Under the pieces are notes generated by a model, which ran no database searches, had not been told where the DNA came from, and was given only the letters and a program-made list of their open reading frames with translations. Source: an uncultured Roseburia sp. (lineage in GTDB: Bacteria; Bacillota; Clostridia; Lachnospirales; Lachnospiraceae). From it: DNA of 16,098 nucleotides. Shown here piece after piece: positions 4,738 to 11,487 of the stretch; the first letter of the stretch is position 1, and each line of letters starts with the position of its first letter. Made by a program: the position numbers and the translations under genes. Location of the stretch: contig URJS01000058.1 of the NCBI GenBank assembly GCA_900548205.1, forward strand, positions 1-16,098, given 5' to 3'.

Positions 4738-4920
4738 ATGCGAGCCAGAGAAATTGAAAAAATAATAATGTCAGATGGCTGGTACTTCGTTAAGCAGGTA
4801 GGGTCACACAGACACTACAAGCACCCGTCAAAACCCGGAAAGGTAACGATTCCGATTCATTCTGGAGATCTTGATAAGCGTACCACTAATTCCATTCTTA
4901 AACAAGCAGGGCTTGCATAG
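4738..4920 (+). CDS. hicA: HicA-family mRNA interferase toxin, second copy
   Basis: 60 aa, a complete and typical HicA. It has the first helix with DGW (REIEKIIMSDGWYFV), GSHRHYKHP at residues 22-30 with the conserved histidine, strand GKVTIPIHSGDL, and last helix TTNSILKQAGL. The ATG at 4738 follows AGGAGG by 12 bases. A longer in-frame reading from 4660 would start inside the promoter and is rejected. It differs clearly in sequence from the first HicA, so the two pairs are not a recent tandem duplication. Its stop codon lies in a stem-loop at 4906-4926, and hicB follows 33 bases later. Confidence 0.93.
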   Translation: MRAREIEKIIMSDGWYFVKQVGSHRHYKHPSKPGKVTIPIHSGDLDKRTTNSILKQAGLA

Positions 4921-4926
4921 CCCTGC
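4906..4926 (+). other. Stem-loop over the second hicA stop codon
   Basis: GCAGGGCT (4906-4913) pairs with AGCCCTGC (4919-4926), an 8-bp stem with the loop TGCAT. The TAG stop (4918-4920) straddles loop and 3' arm, as in the first hicA. The paired positions differ between the two operons but pairing is kept. Confidence 0.6.
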
Positions 4927-4953
4927 ACCATCTTAATATTAGGAGGTCATGAT

Positions 4954-5349
4954 ATGAAACTGATTTATCCGGCAATCTTCACTCCATGCGAGGAGAAAGT
5001 AGGCTTTACTGTCGTCATTCCAGATCTTCCGGGCTGTGTCACAGAAGGGGATTCTTTGATCCATGCGATCGATATGGGTATGGATGCGGCGTGTGGATGG
5101 GTTCTCGGAGAGCTCGAGGATGGCAATCCAATCCCGTCCCCTACACCATACGATCAGGTTGCGGCTGATACCGGAAGCATTGTCAATCTGCTTGTTCTTG
5201 ACATGGATGCCTATACGGAAAAATACGGAGAGAAAGCTGTCCGCAAGAATATTACGATTCCTGCATGGCTGAACGCATACGGCGAATCGCACAATCTGAA
5301 CTTTTCAAAAGTGTTGCAGGATGCACTTCTCCAGATGGCACAGCAGTAA
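4954..5349 (+). CDS. hicB: HicB-family antitoxin, second copy
   Basis: 131 aa, a textbook HicB. Residues 1-70 form the HicB domain (KLIYPAIF, VGFTVVIPDLPGCVTEGDSL, GELEDGNPIPSPTP). Residues 95-128 are the DNA-binding end (VRKNITIPAWLNAYGESHNL, NFSKVLQDALLQM). TAGGAGGTCATGAT gives a strong ribosome site. It should bind the HicA encoded 33 bases upstream and probably the octamer array at 4658-4707. The operon ends just before a 20-bp palindrome preceding the recombinase, so read-through into the recombinase is possible. Confidence 0.94.
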   Translation: MKLIYPAIFTPCEEKVGFTVVIPDLPGCVTEGDSLIHAIDMGMDAACGWVLGELEDGNPIPSPTPYDQVAADTGSIVNLLVLDMDAYTEKYGEKAVRKNITIPAWLNAYGESHNLNFSKVLQDALLQMAQQ

Positions 5350-5350
5350 C

Positions 5351-5370
5351 CAGTTGCACCGGTGCAACTG
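5351..5370. repeat. Perfect 20-bp palindrome before the recombinase
   Basis: CAGTTGCACCGGTGCAACTG is fully self-complementary and starts two bases after the hicB stop. A flanking GCAG/CTGC pair could extend an RNA stem across a 4-base bulge. Only a weak ATTTTAT tract follows, so it may be a poor terminator or a DNA-binding site controlling the recombinase gene, 38 bases downstream. Confidence 0.6.
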
Positions 5371-5407
5371 CTGCATTTTATCCATCATCCTAAAGGAGGT
5401 ACACATT

Positions 5408-6964
5408 ATGAAGGCTCACGCCCTTATTGTCATTGGCATTTACGCAAGAAAATCTGTCTACCGGGATAACAGCGATTCTGTTCAAGTACAGGTAAAGTCC
5501 TGCAAGGACTATGCCCGCATCCTCTATCCAAGCACCGACATTAAGTTTATCATATATGACAGCGATGAGGGATTCTCTGGGAAGAATACGAACCGCCCTT
5601 GCTTTCAAAAACTGATCTCTGATGTCAAATCCGGCAAACTTCAAGTTGTCATGGTGTATAAGCTTGACCGTATCAGCCGTAGTGTGAAGGATTTCTCCGA
5701 TACTTACGAGCTGCTGCAAGCACACGATGTCGCCTTTCTCTCCGTCAAGGAGACGTTTGACACATCTACCCCAATCGGAAGAACCGTTATGTATATTCTT
5801 GCCGCATTTGCGCAATTAGAACGCGAAAATACATCCGAGCGCGTATCTGACAGTATGATGGCTCTCGGTGCGGGTGGTAAATGGACCGGCGGAAAACTTC
5901 CGCCTGGCATGTCCTCGATCCGTAAAATCGTCGGCGATAAGGAGCATTCTTTTCTCATAGTGGATCAGCAGCGCATCGGGGTGGTAAAGACCATCTATGA
6001 CCTCTATCTGTCCGGCAAAACGATCACTGCCATTGAACGGTACTTCCGTGACAACGGAATCCGTACGGAATCCGGCAAATTTTTCGGCACGAACCAGATA
6101 TACAGTATTCTTGCAAACCCTGTTTATTGCTCCAATGCCCCAGACGCATACTATTATTTTAAAGAAAAAGGCTATCGTCTGCCAGAGCTCGAACAGTTTG
6201 ACGGCAAACGCGGTCTGATCGGCTACGGAAAAACAAAGCAAACGAATAAGACCGTAAAAACAAACACATGGGCAATTGCAATCGGTATCCATCAGCCGGT
6301 TATTCCTGCAAAAGACTGGATTGCTTGTCAGAATCGTTTTGGTGAGAATAAGATGTACCGATGCAACAAGTATGAAATCGGCATCTTAAAGGGTATCTTG
6401 CGTTGTAAATGCGGCGCTCGTATTGACGTCCGTACTTACAGCAAGAATGATCGCCTGTTCTCCTACTATTATTGCTCTAAAATGTCCCGTCACGGGAAAT
6501 CTGCTTGTAATACTGGATATGTGAAAGTAGACACGATAGACAACCTGTTCATCGAAAAGCTTCGTGCAATCAAACTGCATCCTACAAGTATTGTGCTGAA
6601 ATCAGAATCCGGCTATGTAAATACACAAAAGCTTCATACAGACCTAAAAAAAGTATCTGATGGAATCCGTAATCTAACCAATGCCCTTATGGAGAACGCA
6701 TCCTCCTCTGCGTCCTCTTATATTGTTGCGCAAATTGAGCAGCTTGATAAGGAGAAGCGCCTTTTAGAAAAAAAGCTTCATGCTGCCGAACAAAACAACC
6801 GTGCTGCGGCTACTGCTGCCGAAACAAAAGAAAATATTTACCGTGATATTTGCAGACTTCTGGATAACTTTGACGATATGACTTATAAGGAAAAAAATGA
6901 GTTGCTTAAAAATACTGTTACTTCCTGTATTTTAGCGGATGATGAGATTCGCATTATCTTTTGA
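5408..6964 (+). CDS. Large serine recombinase (integrase), 518 aa
   Basis: Site-specific recombinase that integrates and excises the element by a covalent Ser-DNA intermediate. Resolvase domain, residues 8-150: YARKS puts the nucleophile at Ser16; the conserved YKLDRISRS (84-92) supplies Arg88 and Arg91; AFAQLERENTSERV (133-146) leads into the long helix. Recombinase domain, about 160-330 (GKLPPGMS, TITAIERYFRDNGI, ILANPVYCS). Zinc ribbon: Cys333, Cys335, Cys356, Cys367. Coiled coil about 405-465 inside the C-terminal part. Length is normal for phage-type large serine integrases. The ATG at 5408 follows AGGAGG by 8 bases; an earlier in-frame ATG at 5321 overlaps hicB and is rejected. The stop is about 22 bases from the host junction, as expected for an integrase next to its attachment site. 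Confidence 0.95.
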   Translation: MKAHALIVIGIYARKSVYRDNSDSVQVQVKSCKDYARILYPSTDIKFIIYDSDEGFSGKNTNRPCFQKLISDVKSGKLQVVMVYKLDRISRSVKDFSDTYELLQAHDVAFLSVKETFDTSTPIGRTVMYILAAFAQLERENTSERVSDSMMALGAGGKWTGGKLPPGMSSIRKIVGDKEHSFLIVDQQRIGVVKTIYDLYLSGKTITAIERYFRDNGIRTESGKFFGTNQIYSILANPVYCSNAPDAYYYFKEKGYRLPELEQFDGKRGLIGYGKTKQTNKTVKTNTWAIAIGIHQPVIPAKDWIACQNRFGENKMYRCNKYEIGILKGILRCKCGARIDVRTYSKNDRLFSYYYCSKMSRHGKSACNTGYVKVDTIDNLFIEKLRAIKLHPTSIVLKSESGYVNTQKLHTDLKKVSDGIRNLTNALMENASSSASSYIVAQIEQLDKEKRLLEKKLHAAEQNNRAAATAAETKENIYRDICRLLDNFDDMTYKEKNELLKNTVTSCILADDEIRIIF

Positions 6965-7603
6965 TAATGTTCTATATATTATGCGTATTGGCGTTCCCAC
7001 CTGCCCCATCATATCATGTCCCAGATGCTGTCTGCGGTATCCATAGCTTCGTGAAACCCCAAAATCATCATAATCACTATATTCAAAATCTCTCGCTATC
7101 GGCGAAAATCCCTTAAGCCCATACTTTTTTACATAACCCCCTCCCTCTTTTTCCTGTATCTCGTACTCCCCGACAAGCCCTCCGAGCACAGCCGTATACG
7201 CTTCTTTATAATAAGAAAAATATTTCATATCCTTTGTTGCATTTTCCATCGTCACTTCACCGCTTTGAATCTGTTCTGCAATTTTATGGATCTCCTCCAC
7301 CGCGCCAACTCCAAAATCGCCGCCTCCCTTTGCAGCCGCATATGCAAGTAATTCAATCCAATTCAGATGATGCTCTGTTCCATAGCTCTCAACGTCATAG
7401 GTATATGCTTTGCACAATGCCTCATAAGAAACATTAAAATCCACCCACTTAATATTCTCCCCGGAAGTCTCAACAACCGCCTGTTCCGAAAAAGCTCCAT
7501 CTCCCGCAAAAATTACCAAAACTGCAAATAAAATTGCCATTTCCAATAAAATCGCCGCCTTTAGTCTGCCCTCCCGCTCTCGTTTCATTCTCCCTTCGCT
7601 CAT
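6932..7603 (-). pseudogene. M23-family peptidase gene cut by the integrated element
   Basis: M23 (LytM-like) zinc endopeptidases cut peptide cross-links in the cell wall. The frame has an N-terminal membrane anchor (about residues 15-33), an alpha-helical region (55-145: WIELLAYAAAKGGGDFG, YFSYYKEAYTAVLGGLVG) and the start of the catalytic domain: SYGYRRQHLGHDMMGQVGTP, with zinc ligands His193 and Asp197. The match stops after GTPI (residue 206). The last 17 codons are antisense to the recombinase 3' end. The second zinc motif (His-x-His) and the rest of the domain are missing, so the product should be inactive. The gene is the third of the exporter/Fur operon, 54 bases after fur. The ribosome site before the ATG at 7603 is weak. 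Confidence 0.85.
6975..6997. other. Probable attachment junction of the element
   Basis: To the right, the minus strand encodes a normal M23 peptidase up to Gly-Thr-Pro-Ile (the Ile codon is 6986-6988). To the left it becomes unrelated sequence antisense to the recombinase end. The crossover must therefore lie close to 6986-6995 (plus strand TTGGCGTTCC). The exact core cannot be set without the other end. Confidence 0.65.
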
Positions 7604-7657
7604 ACCCTGCCTGCTGCTTCATTTCTTTTCATTATATAAAAAAGGAGAACGGACTAT

Positions 7658-8071
7658 TCATCCTTTCTCCCTGCACCTGCTGCATGTGCCATATAAAACA
7701 GAATTTTGGCACTGCAGTTCAAACTTATGTTCCTCTCTGATATGCATAGATATCTCATTCATAAAATCACATTCCAAATGAAAAATACTGCCGCAGCAGA
7801 CACATTTTAAATGGAGATGCTCCTTGCAACGATGTCCCCGCTCCACATACTGATAAGCCGCCTTTCCTCCCTTTTCAGAGACATACTTCATGACAGTCCC
7901 CTCATGTGCAAGCTTATCCAAATAGCGATAAATCGTCGTAATATTGACCTCGCTCCCGCTCTCCTTCAGATAGTCATCAATATCTGCTGCCGTAACCGCC
8001 CGACTCTCATTACTCTTTAAAAAATCTAAAATTCTTCTGCGGCTTGCCGTCTCATATCCACGTCCCGCCAT
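7658..8071 (-). CDS. Fur-family metal-dependent regulator, 137 aa
   Basis: Dimeric metal-sensing repressor. Residues 8-80 are the winged helix (RRRILDFLKSN, VTAADIDDYL, NITTIYRYLDKLAHEGTV). The dimer/metal domain follows with HLHLKCVCCG (Cys90 and Cys93, first zinc pair), HLEC, and CSRC (Cys130, Cys133, second pair). I chose ATG 8071, since GGAGG ends 7 bases upstream; the ATG at 8077 is only one base from it. Fur, Zur, Mur and PerR cannot be told apart by eye. It is encoded 24 bases after the exporter gene in one leftward operon, so it probably controls exporter expression through the palindrome at 8988-9027 and senses the exported metal. Confidence 0.9.
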   Translation of the reverse strand: MAGRGYETASRRRILDFLKSNESRAVTAADIDDYLKESGSEVNITTIYRYLDKLAHEGTVMKYVSEKGGKAAYQYVERGHRCKEHLHLKCVCCGSIFHLECDFMNEISMHIREEHKFELQCQNSVLYGTCSRCREKG

Positions 8072-8095
8072 ATCCATACCTCCGGACCTTGTTTT

Positions 8096-8962
8096 CTAAA
8101 ATGTAATTCCAAAAAACTCTATCAGCACACCCCAAAAGACGCCCATTCCATAAAGTGCTGCCAGTATTCCTAAATTTTGCTTCCTGTCACGATTTAAACG
8201 AAACAACACTAAAATCCCAACGCCTGCATTGACCAAAAGTCCTGACATCATTGCCCCGGAATTTATGATCCCATCCAGATACAGTTCCGTGATAACAACC
8301 GAAGAAGCACAATTTGGGATCAGGCCGATCAATGCCGCAGCTGCCTCTCCTACAATCGGAACTGCGGTAAACACTCTCGCCAAAGCATCCTCCCCGATCA
8401 CCTCGACCGCTCCTGTCACAACAAAAGAGATCAGAAAAATATAACAGAATATGCGCAGTGTGTGCTTGCATGCAGACAGGAAGATACCATCCTCACAATG
8501 ACACTTTTCTTCCTCGCATACCGCGTGAATGTCCATCTTTTTTTCCGTACGCCCCATCGTCTTTACATAAATCCATTCTGCAAAAAATCCGGAAATTACA
8601 GCGATCAACACCTTAGCCCCCAATATCTTAGCGATTGTAGAAACAGGAACTGACTGCGAAATTAAAATTGGCAGCATTTCATCTGATGTCGACAGATAAA
8701 TCGCCAGAAGCGTTCCAACTGTAATGACCCGTCCGGCGTACAGACTGGATGCAGCCGCCGAAAATCCACACTGTGGAAGCACGCCAAGCATCCCTCCCCA
8801 CGCCGGACCAAACTTCCCCGCAGTCTGAATCATTCCCTTTATTTTACCACCGGTATGATGCTCCAAAAACTCCATAAAAAGATAGGTAAGAAATAAAAAC
8901 GGAAGCAGCTTTACCGTATCTCCTACCGAATGCTCCAAAATATGCCATAACATATGTTCCAT
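8096..8962 (-). CDS. Predicted heavy-metal exporter (ArsP_2/DUF2899-type permease), 288 aa
   Basis: Multi-pass membrane protein resembling the putative 10-helix heavy-metal exporter family, variously annotated as arsenic efflux or manganese transporter. It contains two related halves: GVLPQCGFSAAASSLYAGRV at 60-79 and GLIPNCASSVVITELYLDGI at 213-232, each with a Pro-x-Cys in a membrane helix, likely substrate residues. Between them lies a hydrophilic loop rich in Cys and His (DIHAVCEEEKCHCEDG, about 144-159) that could bind metal. The ATG at 8962 follows AAGGAA, an imperfect ribosome site. It is the first gene of an operon with the Fur-family gene. The substrate is not decidable from sequence; Fur linkage favours a transition metal over arsenic. 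Confidence 0.8.
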   Translation of the reverse strand: MEHMLWHILEHSVGDTVKLLPFLFLTYLFMEFLEHHTGGKIKGMIQTAGKFGPAWGGMLGVLPQCGFSAAASSLYAGRVITVGTLLAIYLSTSDEMLPILISQSVPVSTIAKILGAKVLIAVISGFFAEWIYVKTMGRTEKKMDIHAVCEEEKCHCEDGIFLSACKHTLRIFCYIFLISFVVTGAVEVIGEDALARVFTAVPIVGEAAAALIGLIPNCASSVVITELYLDGIINSGAMMSGLLVNAGVGILVLFRLNRDRKQNLGILAALYGMGVFWGVLIEFFGITF

Positions 8963-8987
8963 TGACTTTCATTCCTTCCTGTTATCA

Positions 8988-9055
8988 AAAACGCAAATCT
9001 CTTGCATTTGCAACTGATTTGCGTTTTATTATACCTGATATTTCTGAATTGTCAA
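8988..9055 (-). promoter_or_regulatory. Exporter operon promoter with large palindromic operator
   Basis: On the minus strand TTGACA (9050-9055), 16 bases and TATAAT (9028-9033). Directly downstream, over the start point, lies a 40-bp dyad: AAAACGCAAATC (8988-8999) and GATTTGCGTTTT (9016-9027) surround an inner TTGCATTTGCAA (9002-9013). An operator covering +1 is well placed for repression, most simply by the co-encoded Fur-family protein. As RNA the outer arms could also pair. Confidence 0.75.
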
Positions 9056-9089
9056 TGGAAAAGCCGGCAATCTCCTGCTATTTTTTCTT

Positions 9090-10304
9090 TTACAGATGCT
9101 GAATGCGTGCAAGCGCTGCCAACGTATTCTCACGGCTTCCAAATGCCGTCAGCCGGAAATACCCCTCGCCGCTTGGTCCAAAACCTGCCCCCGGTGTTCC
9201 TACAACATTTGCGTGCTCCAGCAAATAATCAAAAAAGTCCCATGACGTCATCTGATCCGGCGTCTTCAGCCAAATATACGGTGCATTCACCCCTCCAAAT
9301 ACCGTATATCCGGCATTTTTAAGACCTTCCCTGATCAATCTCGCATTCTCCATATAATATCCAACCTGAGCTTTTAGCTGCTCTTTTCCTTCTTTTGAAT
9401 ACACTGCCTCTCCTGCACGCTGTACAATATAGGGTGCACCGTTAAATTTCGTGCCATGACGCCTTGCCCACATATCATGCAGTGAAACACCGCCGCATTT
9501 TAATTTCTTTGGCACCACCGTATAACCAAGCCGCACGCCGGTAAATCCAGCATTTTTAGAAAAACTTCGGATCTCGATCGCACATGTCTCCGCTCCCTCG
9601 CACTCATAAACAGAATGTGCGACGTCCTTTTCAGAAATATACGCCTCGTAAGCCGCATCATAAATGATCACGGCTCCTTCCCTGTTTGCATAATCCACCC
9701 ATGTCTGCAGCTGACTTCTCGTAATCGTGGTACCCGTCGGATTATTTGGCAGACACAAATAAATAAGGTCGGGCGTTTCCTTCGGAAATTCCGGCACAAA
9801 ATTATTTTCCATTATGCAAGGCATATAAATTACATTGCTCCATTTTCCGGACCTTTCATCATATGTACCGGTCCTTCCCGCCATTACGTTAGAATCCACA
9901 TAAACAGGATAAACGGGATCACAGACTGCAATTCGATTATCCTCTGAAAAAAGCTCCTGAATATTGGCAGAATCGCTCTTAGCTCCGTCAGAAACAAAAA
10001 TCTCATCCGCCCCAATTTCACAGCCCCTTGCCCGATAATCATTCTCTGCAATGACAGTGCGCAAAAATTCATACCCAAGATCAGGCGCGTAGCCATGAAA
10101 TCCCTCCGCGCTTGCCATATCGTCTACTGCCTTGTGCATTGCCTGAATGACCGCAGGAGCGATCGGCTGCGTAACGTCTCCAATGCCAAGACGTATCACC
10201 TGTTTTTCAGGATGCTTCGCTGTATAATCACTCACCTTTCCCGCAATCATACTAAACAGATAACTTCCCGGCAATTTTTGATAATTTTCATTTATTTTGT
10301 ACAT
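9090..10304 (-). CDS. dapL: LL-diaminopimelate aminotransferase, 404 aa
   Basis: PLP enzyme that converts tetrahydrodipicolinate directly to LL-diaminopimelate with glutamate as donor (EC 2.6.1.83), bypassing the succinyl or acetyl steps of lysine and cell-wall precursor synthesis. It is a fold-type I aminotransferase of full DapL length. Visible marks: N-terminal INENYQKLPGSYLFSMI, LGIGDVTQPIAP (39-50), GFHGYAPDLGY, VSDGAKSD, CLPNNPTGT (184-192), and SFSKNAGFTGVRLGY with the PLP lysine at 250. The C-terminal domain ends with EGYFRLTAFGSRENT. GGGAGAGCAGT precedes the ATG. It has its own promoter (10358-10386). Confidence is high because these motifs separate DapL from other aminotransferases. 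Confidence 0.96.
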   Translation of the reverse strand: MYKINENYQKLPGSYLFSMIAGKVSDYTAKHPEKQVIRLGIGDVTQPIAPAVIQAMHKAVDDMASAEGFHGYAPDLGYEFLRTVIAENDYRARGCEIGADEIFVSDGAKSDSANIQELFSEDNRIAVCDPVYPVYVDSNVMAGRTGTYDERSGKWSNVIYMPCIMENNFVPEFPKETPDLIYLCLPNNPTGTTITRSQLQTWVDYANREGAVIIYDAAYEAYISEKDVAHSVYECEGAETCAIEIRSFSKNAGFTGVRLGYTVVPKKLKCGGVSLHDMWARRHGTKFNGAPYIVQRAGEAVYSKEGKEQLKAQVGYYMENARLIREGLKNAGYTVFGGVNAPYIWLKTPDQMTSWDFFDYLLEHANVVGTPGAGFGPSGEGYFRLTAFGSRENTLAALARIQHL

Positions 10305-10357
10305 ACTGCTCTCCCTCTCTTACTATATCATATCTTTTTTATATTATCCCTCTTTCA

Positions 10358-10386
10358 AGTATACCATTCCGTTTCATCCCCCGCAA
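10358..10386 (-). promoter_or_regulatory. Promoter of dapL
   Basis: Minus strand TTGCGG (10381-10386), 17 bases, TATACT (10358-10363). The start point near 10351 leaves a leader of about 46 bases. No lysine riboswitch is possible in so short a leader. Confidence 0.55.
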
Positions 10387-10413
10387 GCTTTGTTTACTGG
10401 GAATCAAAATTTT

Positions 10414-11214
10414 TTATTCCTTGAGACAGCTATTTCTTGCTTCTTTAAAATATTCCAACACCTTCTCATACTCCATGGGACCGCCAAACAGATCGAGGGC
10501 GCTCCCGATCGTAACATCAATCTTATTTTTCCCAAGCTTCTTGACACGCTCCAAATCCTCAAAATTTCCGATTCCGCCTGCATAAGTGACGGGAAGCCCC
10601 TCCCATTCCCCCAGCATTTGTACTAACGGTTCTTCTATACCTGCTTCTTTCCCCTCCACATCCACCGCATGAACTAAAAATTCAGCACAATAATTTCCCA
10701 GCTTATCCAGCAGGTCGGCACTCATCTTCTCCTGTGTAAACTTTTGCCAGCGATCCGTCACAATATAATATTCCTCTCCTCTCCTTCTGCAGCTTACATC
10801 AAGAACAAGCCGCTCCGGTCCTACCAGCTTAGAAATCTCTAACAGCCTGTCATAATCAATCCTTCCATTCCAAAACACATACGAGGTAACGATCACATGA
10901 CTTGCCCCCATCTCCAAAAACTCCTTGGCATTTTCCGGCGTGATCCCTCCTCCCACCTGCATTCCACCGGGATATGCACACAGAGCAAGTCTTGCCTGCT
11001 CCTTTGACTGCTCATAACATATACTTTCTTTTCCATTCAGCAAAATAATGTGTCCTCCAACAACACCCGTTTCCTTATATAAATGCGCAAAAAAATCAGC
11101 GTTCTGTTCAGAAACAAAATTTTCTTTTACCGCATCACCTGCATCATTCAGACTTCCCCCGATAATCTGCTTTACTTTTCCATTATGAATGTCAATACAC
11201 GGTCGAAATTCCAT
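10414..11214 (-). CDS. hisA: HisA of the eukaryotic (HIS6/HISN3) type, 266 aa
   Basis: Predicted phosphoribosylformimino-5-aminoimidazole carboxamide ribotide isomerase, a (beta/alpha)8-barrel enzyme of histidine synthesis. The N-terminus MEFRPCIDIHNGKVKQIIGG carries the catalytic-type Asp8. QVGGGITPENAKEFLEMGAS gives one phosphate-binding loop and VTYAGGIGNFEDLERV the other. RLVLDVSCRRRGEEYYIVTD and the longer barrel match the fungal and plant branch rather than ordinary bacterial HisA; this branch is known in a number of clostridia. GAGGAGGTATACGA is a strong ribosome site. No other his gene is in the window, so it is encoded apart from a his operon. The neighbour dapL is also amino-acid synthesis. 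Confidence 0.9.
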   Translation of the reverse strand: MEFRPCIDIHNGKVKQIIGGSLNDAGDAVKENFVSEQNADFFAHLYKETGVVGGHIILLNGKESICYEQSKEQARLALCAYPGGMQVGGGITPENAKEFLEMGASHVIVTSYVFWNGRIDYDRLLEISKLVGPERLVLDVSCRRRGEEYYIVTDRWQKFTQEKMSADLLDKLGNYCAEFLVHAVDVEGKEAGIEEPLVQMLGEWEGLPVTYAGGIGNFEDLERVKKLGKNKIDVTIGSALDLFGGPMEYEKVLEYFKEARNSCLKE

Positions 11215-11292
11215 TCGTATACCTCCTCAAACTCCATGATAAAAGTTGACACCGACTGATCCACAACCTCCAGGAACCGTTATCCTGCTACC

Positions 11293-11321
11293 AGCATATC
11301 ACGCCCTCCCTGCTTTGTGAA
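11293..11321 (-). promoter_or_regulatory. Possible promoter of hisA
   Basis: Minus strand TTCACA (11316-11321), 17 bases, TATGCT (11293-11298). It would give a leader of about 70 bases. Both hexamers depart from consensus. Confidence 0.35.
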
Positions 11322-11398
11322 TATTTTTCCGCAGCATATTCATTTTTGTGCGGCAGCTTTATCTTATGCCCTTTTTGTGAATTGCAGCTTATCTATCG

Positions 11399-11427
11399 TT
11401 GACATGCACACATTTTTTTGCTATTAT
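11399..11427 (+). promoter_or_regulatory. Promoter of guaB
   Basis: A consensus TTGACA (11399-11404), 17 bases, TATTAT (11422-11427). The leader is about 54 bases and shows no purine riboswitch. Confidence 0.7.
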
Positions 11428-11487
11428 CTGACTAATATATTTTTATCACAAGCACAGGATAATGATGGAGAAAGCGAGGAAAACAGA

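Noticed and set aside
5390..6292. Overlapping minus-strand frames (141 and 158 codons) inside the recombinase gene
   Set aside because: They are antisense shadows of a gene with all catalytic motifs, and have no ribosome sites.
1..6986. Insertion sequence or CRISPR array in the accessory half
   Set aside because: No transposase frame, no terminal inverted repeats and no regularly spaced repeats of CRISPR length are present.
11215..11487. Possible purine riboswitch before guaB
   Set aside because: The leader from the mapped promoter is only about 54 bases and shows no riboswitch core.
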